In this document: positions 1-6,049 of the stretch, one piece after another
How positions within the stretch are numbered: position 1 is the first letter of the stretch
Layout: each line of letters starts with the position of its first letter
From: an uncultured Collinsella sp.
GTDB taxonomy: Bacteria > Actinomycetota > Coriobacteriia > Coriobacteriales > Coriobacteriaceae
Assembly: GCA_900547835.1 (NCBI GenBank)
Contig: URIJ01000026.1
Location: 1 to 16,130 of the forward strand
Direction of reading: 5' to 3'
Length of the DNA: 16,130 nt
Notes under the pieces: generated by a model
Databases searched by the model: none
The model's input: only the letters and a program-made list of their open reading frames with translations
What the model was told of the DNA's origin: nothing
Program-made: the position numbers and the translations under genes

Positions 1-2
1 TT

Positions 3-713
3 CAACGAACGTTTTATAACGTTAGCTCTCGCTACATCGCTCTCGTTGACGAGGTCCCCGACGAGCTTCTCGAGCTTACCTCGGATGTTATTGATATGTC
101 GACAGGTTTGCTGTCTTATGAGGTGAGCCCTAATTTGCCGTTTATCCTTGCGGACCATATCGCGTATGCGGTTAAGCGCAAAGAGCAAAATATCGTTGTC
201 CGCATGCCTTTATCGTTTGATGTCCGCCAACAATATCCCGTCGAATTTAGAATCGGCGAGTATGCACTTAAGATAATCAGGAAACGTCTTAACGTTAGGC
301 TTCCAGCTCATGAGGCAGTTGGAATTGCCATGGCGTTTATCAATAACATGGCCGATTCGGACTCATGCGAAGTAGTTAAAGAGTTTAGCGCGGATATCTA
401 CGATCGTGTTCTGGAGGAGTCAACCGTTGCTGTTGAAAATCGGCTTGGCATTCAAGTTGATCGGGAAGGTTTCGATTACGCAAGGTTCGCAACCCATCTT
501 CAGTACTTATTCAATAGGTTGAACTCTGGCGAAAGCATCGTGAGCGACAACCGCAAGATGTACCTCTCGCTCAAAAAAGAATATCCGGTGGCATCAATGT
601 GCGCCGGTGATATTGCTTCTGTTCTCAGCCGACTGACGGGGCGGGAACTTATAGACGAAGAAAGACTCTACCTCATGATGCACATCAATCGAATTGCATC
701 GAAAACAAGGTAA
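3..713 (+). CDS. PRD-containing BglG/LicT-type transcription antiterminator, 5'-truncated by the window
   Basis: The frame is open from the window edge, and the in-frame ATG at 96 lies inside conserved protein, so the true start and the N-terminal RNA-binding (CAT) domain lie upstream. What is visible is the end of the linker and two PRD domains. Counting from the ATG at 96, PRD1 is about residues 5-90 and PRD2 about 95-205. Three of the four regulatory histidines of LicT/BglG proteins align: H21 (LADHI), H134 (RFATHL) and H196 (LMMHIN). The second PRD1 histidine, in the IALHIVN-type segment of LicT, appears as Ala80 (IAMAFIN). Family knowledge: such proteins bind an RNA antiterminator hairpin and are controlled by PTS phosphorylation from the cognate EII and from HPr. 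The EIIBC gene starts 68 bases downstream with no convincing terminator between, so it is probably the cognate permease. Family call is secure; sugar specificity (beta-glucoside) is inferred from neighbours. Confidence 0.9.
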   Translation, partial: QRTFYNVSSRYIALVDEVPDELLELTSDVIDMSTGLLSYEVSPNLPFILADHIAYAVKRKEQNIVVRMPLSFDVRQQYPVEFRIGEYALKIIRKRLNVRLPAHEAVGIAMAFINNMADSDSCEVVKEFSADIYDRVLEESTVAVENRLGIQVDREGFDYARFATHLQYLFNRLNSGESIVSDNRKMYLSLKKEYPVASMCAGDIASVLSRLTGRELIDEERLYLMMHINRIASKTR

Positions 714-781
714 TTAGTTGGCAAAGGCGCGCGCTTTGCTGATGGTTACATATAAAACTCAACATGGGAGAAATGGTATTT

Positions 782-2152
782 ATGGCAGATACAACCAAGC
801 TCGCTGCCGAGATTCTCGAGATGGTGGGCGGCGCAGACAACGTTACATTTGTAGCTCACTGCATGACTCGTTTAAGGTTCAACCTTAAGGACGAAAGCAT
901 CGTAGACGATGCAAAAGTCAAGGCGATTGATGGCGTGATCGACATTCGCCATTCCGCGGGGCAATATCAGGTGATTGTGGGACCTAAGGTCGATAAGGTC
1001 TATGAAGTCGTTGCCAAGGAAACCGGGATTGATGCCGGAGATTCCGAGGCAAGCGAAGGAGAGACTAAGGGCTTTCTGGGAAAGCTAATGAAGCTCATCA
1101 GCGGCATCATGATGCCCGTTCTTCCTGCCTTGATCGCATGCGGAATGATAAACGCCGTCCTTAGTATTCTGACGACGGCGGGTGCTGTTTCCGCCGAGAG
1201 CGGAATATACACTCTGCTGTACGGCATGGGAAATGCCTGCATGTATTTTCTGCCCGTTCTTGTCGGATCATCTGCTGCTCAGTTCTTTGGAACCGATCGA
1301 TATATCGGTGCGGTACTCGGTGCAATCCTGATTTATCCGACTTTCGTTGCTGCGGCCGGAGCGGGCGATGCGCTGGATTTGCTCGGCATGAAGTTCACAA
1401 TGGTGAGCTATTCCTCCACGGTGTTTCCTGCTATCGTGGCGGCTTGGTTCGCATCCGTTCTTAATAAGTGGCTGCGGGCGGTTCTTCCCGATGTTGTGGC
1501 ATTTGCGCTCGTCCCGTTCCTGACGGTTGCTGTTGCCGCCCCCGTCTCGCTCCTTGTGATCGGCCCCGTTATTCAGCAGGCGAGCTCTTTGCTTGCGACT
1601 GCAGTGCTGGCGGTCTATCAGTTCAGCCCCGTCCTTTGCGGCGTTATTCTCGGGCCGATATTCGGTCTCGTTATGATCCCCCTTGGACTCCATTGGGCCC
1701 TGATCGTGCTTTCCATCAACAATATTATGACCGTCGGCTCCGATCCTATCCTTGGACTTCTCTGCTGCAGCATGGGTGTTGTCGGCGCTTGTTTGGCGTT
1801 TGCCCTCCGCTCGAAGGACCCGAGTGAAAAGAGTCTTGGGTTCAGCTGTGCCATTACGGGCTTTTTCGGGATTACGGAACCGGCGCTGTACGGCATCATC
1901 TTGGAGCACAAGAAGATCATTATCGCTTCCATGGTCGCCGGAGCAATCAGTGCTGTTATCCCGGCGATTTTCAACACCTGTACGTTCGTTATGACGTCGA
2001 GCGGCATTTTTAGCTTCCCCGGTTATATGGATCCTTCTGGTGATATGAGCAGCCTCATCGGCGCAATTCTTTGCAATGTCGTCGGTTTAATTCTTAACTT
2101 CGTTCTCGTTTACATCCTGTATCGCCCTGATGAAGAGGCAGTAGTGGAGTAG
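782..2152 (+). CDS. PTS beta-glucoside-family EIIBC permease (no EIIA domain)
   Basis: This membrane transporter would import and phosphorylate a sugar, most likely a beta-glucoside. I chose the ATG at 782 because GGGAG lies 11 bases upstream and the protein then begins like typical EIIB domains; an in-frame ATG at 764 would add six residues but has no ribosome binding site. The EIIB domain occupies about residues 1-80, with the phosphorylated cysteine in AHCMTRLRF (Cys27). A short acidic linker leads to a hydrophobic EIIC domain (about 100-450), with many membrane spans and the substrate-site motif GITEP near 363-367. At 456 residues it lacks the C-terminal EIIA found in BglF-type BCA proteins, so phosphate must come from an EIIA-Glc-type protein encoded elsewhere. 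It sits between a PRD antiterminator and an esterase, with a GH1 phospho-glucosidase about 2.2 kb downstream. Family is certain; the substrate is inferred from context (trehalose- and sucrose-type EIIBC look similar). Confidence 0.93.
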   Translation: MADTTKLAAEILEMVGGADNVTFVAHCMTRLRFNLKDESIVDDAKVKAIDGVIDIRHSAGQYQVIVGPKVDKVYEVVAKETGIDAGDSEASEGETKGFLGKLMKLISGIMMPVLPALIACGMINAVLSILTTAGAVSAESGIYTLLYGMGNACMYFLPVLVGSSAAQFFGTDRYIGAVLGAILIYPTFVAAAGAGDALDLLGMKFTMVSYSSTVFPAIVAAWFASVLNKWLRAVLPDVVAFALVPFLTVAVAAPVSLLVIGPVIQQASSLLATAVLAVYQFSPVLCGVILGPIFGLVMIPLGLHWALIVLSINNIMTVGSDPILGLLCCSMGVVGACLAFALRSKDPSEKSLGFSCAITGFFGITEPALYGIILEHKKIIIASMVAGAISAVIPAIFNTCTFVMTSSGIFSFPGYMDPSGDMSSLIGAILCNVVGLILNFVLVYILYRPDEEAVVE

Positions 2153-2202
2153 ACAATTATTTGGGATGTAAGCTGCCGAAAACCCCGCGGCAGATTGCAT
2201 GT

Positions 2203-2244
2203 GGTGGGCTTGCCGTTGATTCACGCGAGCCCACCCTCATTTTT
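2203..2244 (+). terminator. Rho-independent terminator after the PTS gene, abutting the hydrolase RBS
   Basis: An 11-bp stem (GGTGGGCTTGC, 2203-2213, with GCGAGCCCACC, 2225-2235, one G-U pair) has an 11-base loop and is followed by CTCATTTTT. The T run ends at 2244 and the GGAG ribosome binding site of the next gene begins at 2245. A smaller hairpin (CTGCCG 2173-2178 with CGGCAG 2188-2193) precedes it without overlapping the stem. Confidence 0.8.
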
Positions 2245-2257
2245 GGAGTGACTAGCT

Positions 2258-3238
2258 ATGACAATTACAGCCGATATGACGTTTGGCGAAATCGCGCTCC
2301 TTCCTGAGTTCGCTGGCTTTGGCGAGCACCTTATGCTTTGCCGGCCTTCAACTTGGGAGCGCATGTGGAATAAACCCATCGTGTCTCATATGAATTCTGA
2401 TGCTAATCCATATGAAACTACTCGCGTTTTGCGTGGATTGAATCGGATTGTCGAGCTCGTGGATGACGGGAGGCAAGTTGCCTACGATATATGGGATGAA
2501 GCCGACTGCATCCGTGATCCGACTCGACGCAACACGAAACTGTTCTTCTTTCCCGGGAGACCCGGGGCTCCCTTTATCATTGCGGTTTCGGGCGGAGGTT
2601 ATCAGAGCGTTTGTCATCAAATGGAAGGCTTTCCCGTTGCCCCCGAGCTCAACGATGCGGGCTATAACGTGTTCGTGCTGTCATACAGGGTGAGGGTCGA
2701 GCCTTTGATGCCGCGTCCAATCGACGATTTAAATCGAGCTGTCCGTTTTGTCTTCGAGAATTCAGCGAAATTTAATGTCGCAAAAAGTTATGCAGTTATC
2801 GGCTTTTCTGCTGGTGCGCATTTAACTGCCGAGTGGGGGACGGACAACAAGGGATTTGCGTCCTACGGATGCGAGGCACCCAAAGCCTTGGTCCTGTGTT
2901 ATGCACCGATTGATCTTCGTGGCTTTGAGAACGCATCAGACAATAGATTTCTTGATTCGGTGTGCGGCGGGGCTGGTCGCGACTCGCTCGATGATTTCTG
3001 TATTAATCAGCATGTGTGGGAGCAGTATCCTCCGACATATCTTTGGCAATGCGCTGACGATGATATTGTATCGCCCGACAATTATGAAAAGATGGTCGAT
3101 GCTCTGGATGCAGCTGGAGTACACCATGAGGGAGTCATGTATTCAGAAGGGGGGCACGCATTGATGAAGCCCCATGCGCCGGAGACCGACTACTGGTGTA
3201 TGAGCGTTATTGAGTTTCTTAAAGATTATCTCGACTAG
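2258..3238 (+). CDS. Alpha/beta-hydrolase, acetyl-esterase/BD-FAE-like
   Basis: The 326-residue protein has no signal peptide and is probably cytoplasmic. It shows an alpha/beta-hydrolase core: an oxyanion-hole segment SGGGY (111-115), the nucleophile elbow GFSAG with Ser184, an acid in ADDDIV (Asp268 most likely), and a histidine in EGGHAL (His300). The glycine-rich SGGGY in place of HGGG recalls the PGGGY of carbohydrate acetylxylan/feruloyl-type esterases. The first ~75 residues, rich in Trp, Arg and Glu, look like a family-specific cap that I do not recognise. The ATG at 2258 has GGAG nine bases upstream. Its position after the PTS permease suggests action on acylated glycosides taken up by that permease, but this is inference. 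The preceding terminator leaves almost no room for a separate promoter, so expression probably depends on read-through. A general carboxylesterase is the main alternative. Confidence 0.8.
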   Translation: MTITADMTFGEIALLPEFAGFGEHLMLCRPSTWERMWNKPIVSHMNSDANPYETTRVLRGLNRIVELVDDGRQVAYDIWDEADCIRDPTRRNTKLFFFPGRPGAPFIIAVSGGGYQSVCHQMEGFPVAPELNDAGYNVFVLSYRVRVEPLMPRPIDDLNRAVRFVFENSAKFNVAKSYAVIGFSAGAHLTAEWGTDNKGFASYGCEAPKALVLCYAPIDLRGFENASDNRFLDSVCGGAGRDSLDDFCINQHVWEQYPPTYLWQCADDDIVSPDNYEKMVDALDAAGVHHEGVMYSEGGHALMKPHAPETDYWCMSVIEFLKDYLD

Positions 3239-3315
3239 GAAGCTGCATGTCGCTTTTTGAGCGGGTGATTTCGTCATGCAATGTTTTCGGTATTGATCGT
3301 GGTCGTGGATGAATG

Positions 3316-3331
3316 ATGTTCTAGAATGTTC
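3316..3331 (+). promoter_or_regulatory. Direct repeat ATGTTC spaced one helical turn, possible operator
   Basis: ATGTTC occurs at 3316-3321 and again at 3326-3331, start to start 10 bases, 31 bases ahead of the DUF4867 start. The intervening bases make an 8-bp palindrome TTCTAGAA (3319-3326), and CATACT (3331-3336) could be a -10 box. No good -35 box is present at normal spacing, which would fit an activator-dependent promoter. This is weak evidence. Confidence 0.25.
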
Positions 3332-3361
3332 ATACTGTCACATAAACGAACAGGAGCGAAC

Positions 3362-4006
3362 ATGCATATCTACTCTGTATCAGATCCCGAGTTCAAATCC
3401 TATGGTCGCGTGTGGGACGACGTGCCGTCCAACCTGACCGCCCCGCTTGTCGAGGCGCTTGCGGCTACTCCCATTCCCGAGGGCACCAAGTACGTGGCCT
3501 CCGCACCCGAGCTCGAGCAGGTTGAGGGTGTCGACACGCTCGGCCTGCTCATGTACGGCGGCCGTCCCTTCCAGCTTGGCTGGTGCAACGGCCATAACAC
3601 GAAGCTCAACTGCCTGGAGTATCACCGCGCCAGCGAGTTCAACCTGGGCGCCCGCGACTTTATCCTGCTGCTGGCCAAGCGCGAGCAGATCGTCGACGGC
3701 AAGCTCGACACCGCTCAGGTCAAGGCCTTTCGCGCGCCCGCCGGCACGCTCGTCGAGGTTTACGCCACCACGCTTCACTACACGCCCTGCATGGTCGACG
3801 ACGGCGGCTTTCAGGTGATGGTGGCGCTGCCGGCGGGCACCAACGGCCCGCGCCCCGAGGCTGCAGCCGACATGCCTGCCGCCGGTGACAGCTACTGCTA
3901 CTGGAAGGCCGACAAGTGGGTCCTCTGCCACGCCGACAGCCCCAAGGCGGCCGAGGGCGGTTACGTGGGCCTCATCGGCAAAAACCTCGACATCACCTGC
4001 GACTAG
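3362..4006 (+). CDS. DUF4867 family cupin-like protein
   Basis: The 214-residue protein matches my recollection of the DUF4867 family over its whole length: the start MHIYSVSDPEFKSYGRV, the core GHNTKLNCLEYH...SEFN (77-94), then PAGTLVEVYATTLHY (126-140). The arrangement of H78, H88, E92 and H139 on small beta-strands looks like a cupin metal site, so an isomerase, epimerase or lyase acting on a sugar is conceivable, but no function is established. I chose the ATG at 3362 because AGGAGC lies 4-5 bases upstream; an in-frame ATG at 3326 would add 12 residues and has no such site. Codon use becomes strongly C/G-ending here, unlike the three genes before it. It probably forms its own transcription unit, since the next 300 bases are filled with inverted repeats and the GH1 gene has its own promoter. 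Confidence 0.85.
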   Translation: MHIYSVSDPEFKSYGRVWDDVPSNLTAPLVEALAATPIPEGTKYVASAPELEQVEGVDTLGLLMYGGRPFQLGWCNGHNTKLNCLEYHRASEFNLGARDFILLLAKREQIVDGKLDTAQVKAFRAPAGTLVEVYATTLHYTPCMVDDGGFQVMVALPAGTNGPRPEAAADMPAAGDSYCYWKADKWVLCHADSPKAAEGGYVGLIGKNLDITCD

Positions 4007-4015
4007 GGGCTTCCT

Positions 4016-4080
4016 GTTTGTCTCGATCTGTAACATCTAGCGGGCTAAATCGTCTCTACCTGTTACAGATTTAGACAAAC
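4016..4080. repeat. Long-arm inverted repeat, copy 1 (TCTCGATCTGTAACA family)
   Basis: Twenty-base arms at 4016-4035 and 4061-4080 are reverse complements at 18 positions, with one of the two differences still a G-U pair. The 25-base centre contains TAGC/GCTA. The core TCTCGATCTGTAACA recurs in the next repeat. It begins only nine bases after the DUF4867 stop. Confidence 0.8.
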
Positions 4081-4101
4081 CGTAGAGGGCTGCCCGAAAG
4101 A

Positions 4102-4156
4102 TCTCGATCTGTAACACCAGGCCCGGTTTTGGCGGCCTACCTGTTACAGATCGAGA
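4102..4156. repeat. Long-arm inverted repeat, copy 2
   Basis: The arms TCTCGATCTGTAACA (4102-4116) and TGTTACAGATCGAGA (4142-4156) are perfect 15-bp complements and share sequence with copy 1. The centre differs and holds its own short stem, AGGCC (4119-4123) with GGCCT (4134-4138). GGCCCGG (4120-4126) could alternatively pair with CCGGGCC (4161-4167) beyond the repeat. Confidence 0.8.
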
Positions 4157-4165
4157 CAAACCGGG

Positions 4166-4210
4166 CCCAAACCACCACAAAGGTGCCTGTCCCCTTTGTG
4201 GTGGTTTGGG
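4166..4210. repeat. REP-like perfect 18-bp hairpin with GTGCCTGTCC apex
   Basis: Perfectly complementary 18-base arms (4166-4183 and 4193-4210, core ACCACCACAAAGG) flank a nine-base loop TGCCTGTCC. There is no T run on either side. The apex motif GGTGCCTGTCCCC is of a type I associate with repetitive extragenic palindromes mobilised by REP-associated tyrosine transposases; that link is recollection, not shown here. Confidence 0.75.
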
Positions 4211-4291
4211 GCGGCGGTATCAAAAAGTGTCAGACGGGGCGGCTGCCGAGCACCCGCGCGTGAAAAGAAGTATCGGCCTGCGTCGTTGCCG

Positions 4292-4320
4292 TTGAGCGAC
4301 GCGTTGTTTGTAGGGATACT
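4292..4320 (+). promoter_or_regulatory. Sigma70-type promoter for the GH1 gene
   Basis: TTGAGC (4292-4297) and GATACT (4315-4320) are separated by exactly 17 bases, 36 bases ahead of the GH1 start codon. This gives a short leader containing the AAGGAT ribosome binding site. It implies transcription of GH1 independent of the upstream genes. Confidence 0.65.
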
Positions 4321-4355
4321 GAGCCTATGACAACAGCGTATGAAAGGATCGATGT

Positions 4356-5786
4356 ATGGCTTTCCGTAAAGACTTCCTGTGGGGCGGCGCAACGGCTGCC
4401 AACCAGTGCGAGGGTGCCTACAACGTGGACGGCCGCGGCTTGGCCAACGTGGACGTGGCGCCGCACGGCCCCGAGCGCTACGCGGTGGTCTCCGGCCAGC
4501 GCAAGATGCTCGACTTCGAGGACGGCTATTACTATCCCGCGCAGACTGGCATCGATTTCTACCACCACTACAAGGAAGACATCGCCCTCTTTGCCGAGAT
4601 GGGCTTTAAGACCTTCCGTATGAGTCTGGCGTGGACCCGCATCTTCCCCAACGGTGACGAGACCGAGCCCAACGAGGCCGGCCTGGCCTTCTATGAGGAC
4701 GTGTTCCGCGAGTGCCAGGCGCACGGCATCGAGCCGCTCGTGACCATCACGCACTTCGACTGCCCGATTCACCTCATCAAGGAGTACGGAGGCTGGCGCA
4801 ACCGCAAGCTCATCGACTTCTACAAGAACCTCGCGACCACGATCTTCACCCGCTACAAGGGCCTGGTAAAGTACTGGCTCACCTTTAACGAGATCAATAT
4901 GATCTTGCACCTGCCGTTTATGGGTGCCGGTCTGGTCTTTGAGGAGGGCGAGAACAAGGAGGCCGTCGAGTACCTGGCCGCCCACAACGAGCTCGTCGCC
5001 AGCGCTTGGGCAACCAAGATCGCCCACGAGATCGACCCCGAGGTCAAGATTGGCTGCATGCTCGCTGCCGGCACCTACTACCCCTACAGCTGTCGCCCGG
5101 GCGATGTGCGCCAGGCCCAGCTCGACAACCAGGACAACTACTTCTTCGTCGACGTCCAGAGCCGTGGCTATTACCCGGCCTATGCCGTCAAGAAGCTCGA
5201 GCGCTTGGGCATCGATGTGGGCATGACCGACGAGGACCGCGAGATCCTGGCCGCCAACACCGTCGACTTCATCAGCTTTAGCTATTACAGCACCCGTTGC
5301 TCCGCCGGTGCCGATAACCCCGATGTCGAGCGCACCCAGGGCAACGCCTTCGCCGGTGCCAAGAACCCCTACCTGCAGCAGAGCCAGTGGGGCTGGGCCA
5401 TCGATCCGCTAGGCTTCCGCATTACCCTCAACGACCTGTACGACCGTTATCAGAAGCCGCTGTTTGTGGTCGAGAACGGTCTGGGCGCCAAGGATGTTGT
5501 CGAGGAGGATGGCTCCATCAACGACGACTACCGTATCGACTACCTGCGCCAGCATATCGCCGCGATGCGCGATGCGGTGACCGAGGACGGCGTTGACCTG
5601 CTGGGCTACACCACCTGGGGCCCAATCGACCTGGTGTCTGCCGGCACGGGCGAGATGTCCAAGCGCTACGGCTTTATCTATGTCGACCGCGATGATGCGG
5701 GCAACGGCACCCTCAAGCGTTCCAAAAAGAAGAGCTTCGACTGGTACAAGCATGTCATTGAAACGAATGGTGAGGACCTGTCCTAA
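4356..5786 (+). CDS. GH1 6-phospho-beta-glucosidase
   Basis: This cytoplasmic enzyme would cleave 6-phospho-beta-glucosides delivered by a PTS permease, releasing glucose 6-phosphate and an aglycone or sugar. The 476 residues are full length for bacterial GH1. Visible signatures are the N-terminal FLWGGATAANQCEGAY, the acid/base in TFNEIN (Glu179), the nucleophile in VVENGLG (Glu373), and the C-terminal phosphate-recognition segment WGPIDLVSAGTGEMSKRYGF, where Ser428, Lys436 and Tyr438 match the Ser/Lys/Tyr group that separates phospho-glycosidases from plain beta-glucosidases. The ATG at 4356 follows AAGGAT at a normal distance, with its own promoter upstream. Codons are strongly C/G-ending. 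It very likely works with the EIIBC permease upstream, although it is a separate transcription unit. A 6-phospho-beta-galactosidase is less likely because the segment is SAGTGEMSKRY rather than the LacG type. Confidence 0.93.
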   Translation: MAFRKDFLWGGATAANQCEGAYNVDGRGLANVDVAPHGPERYAVVSGQRKMLDFEDGYYYPAQTGIDFYHHYKEDIALFAEMGFKTFRMSLAWTRIFPNGDETEPNEAGLAFYEDVFRECQAHGIEPLVTITHFDCPIHLIKEYGGWRNRKLIDFYKNLATTIFTRYKGLVKYWLTFNEINMILHLPFMGAGLVFEEGENKEAVEYLAAHNELVASAWATKIAHEIDPEVKIGCMLAAGTYYPYSCRPGDVRQAQLDNQDNYFFVDVQSRGYYPAYAVKKLERLGIDVGMTDEDREILAANTVDFISFSYYSTRCSAGADNPDVERTQGNAFAGAKNPYLQQSQWGWAIDPLGFRITLNDLYDRYQKPLFVVENGLGAKDVVEEDGSINDDYRIDYLRQHIAAMRDAVTEDGVDLLGYTTWGPIDLVSAGTGEMSKRYGFIYVDRDDAGNGTLKRSKKKSFDWYKHVIETNGEDLS

Positions 5787-5889
5787 GGGCACTGAGGCGC
5801 TCAACCTTGGGGCTCCAACCCTCCTCGCGTACCTAAGTACGCTTCGTCGGGCTTGTCGCTCCCAATCTTGAGCACCTCAGGCCCTTAGG
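5782..5889. repeat. 108-bp branched palindrome overlapping the GH1 stop codon
   Basis: The left arm (5782-5804, starting CCTAAGGGC) and right arm (5868-5889, ending GCCCTTAGG) pair over about 22 bp with one bulged A and one G-U pair. A second stem, TTGGGG (5807-5812) with TCCCAA (5860-5865), follows inside. The centre holds a perfect hairpin GCGTAC-CTAA-GTACGC (5827-5842). The left arm includes the GH1 stop codon. No T run follows, so it may be a mobile repeat, an mRNA 3'-end stabiliser or a small structured RNA rather than a standard terminator. Confidence 0.7.
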
Positions 5890-5942
5890 GGGCGGGCCTG
5901 ACCGCTGTGAATTTCGCGTGCTCATTCTCATAGTCTCCTAAC

Positions 5943-5980
5943 CAAGGCGCCCGGCGAGTATGTGCTCGCCGGGCGCCTTG
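5943..5980. terminator. Strong GC-rich hairpin, terminator-like, before the signalling operon
   Basis: A perfect 16-bp stem (5943-5958 with 5965-5980; core GGCGCCCGGCGAG) closes a six-base loop TATGTG. It lies between the GH1 gene and the sensor operon, where transcription would be expected to end. No T run follows on either strand, so termination is inferred from position and stability. Confidence 0.5.
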
Positions 5981-5994
5981 CCGTCTGCGGATTT

Positions 5995-6018
5995 TGGGAC
6001 ATGTGGCCCGCTTTTTGA
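5995..6018 (+). repeat. Dispersed repeat TGGGACATGTGGCCC...TTTTTGA, copy 1
   Basis: This 24-base segment closely matches 14543-14565 (TGGGACACATGGCCC then ATTTTTGA), with a few substitutions and small length differences. Both copies are intergenic. The role is unknown. Confidence 0.45.
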
Positions 6019-6031
6019 GCCTGCCTGTCGG

Positions 6032-6049
6032 TACACTAAAAGCACTATG
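6032..6049 (+). promoter_or_regulatory. Possible -10 box giving a leaderless start for the sensor operon
   Basis: TACACT at 6032-6037 is a good -10 box whose expected transcription start (about 6044-6047) falls on the ATG at 6047. No well-spaced -35 box is seen; TTGAGC at 6015-6020 is only 11 bases away. If correct, the mRNA would be leaderless or nearly so. Confidence 0.35.

Larger units (their letters stand above)
4007..4355. other. 349-bp intergenic region filled with inverted repeats plus the GH1 promoter
   Basis: This gap between the DUF4867 gene and the GH1 gene holds two related long-armed inverted repeats (4016-4080 and 4102-4156), a perfect 18-bp stem hairpin (4166-4210) and a promoter (4292-4320). 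No supported coding frame was found. No T run follows any of the hairpins, so none is a standard intrinsic terminator. Confidence 0.7.

Noticed and set aside
714..781. RAT-like antitermination site or terminator between the PRD gene and EIIBC
   Set aside because: A 6-bp hairpin (GCAAAG/CTTTGC, 721-739) and GATGGTTAC vaguely recall a RAT, but there is no T run and no GGCAAAACC half, so simple co-transcription is more likely.
4061..4162. TGTTACAGATnnAGACAAACC resembling the RAT consensus (TGTTAC...GGCAAAACC), twice
   Set aside because: The spacing is shorter than in RATs, no terminator with a T run overlaps, and the sequences are better explained as the right arms of the two inverted repeats.
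4230..5027. 265-codon open frame on the minus strand over the GH1 gene
   Set aside because: It lies opposite a certain GH1 gene in high-GC DNA with C/G-ending codons, which opens antisense frames. Its protein is low-complexity Val/Leu/Ala/Glu with no motif.
5960..6046. N-terminal extension of the sensor gene from the ATG at 5960
   Set aside because: This ATG lies in the loop of a strong hairpin and would place the hairpin, the dispersed repeat and the -10 box inside the coding region; the encoded residues look non-coding.
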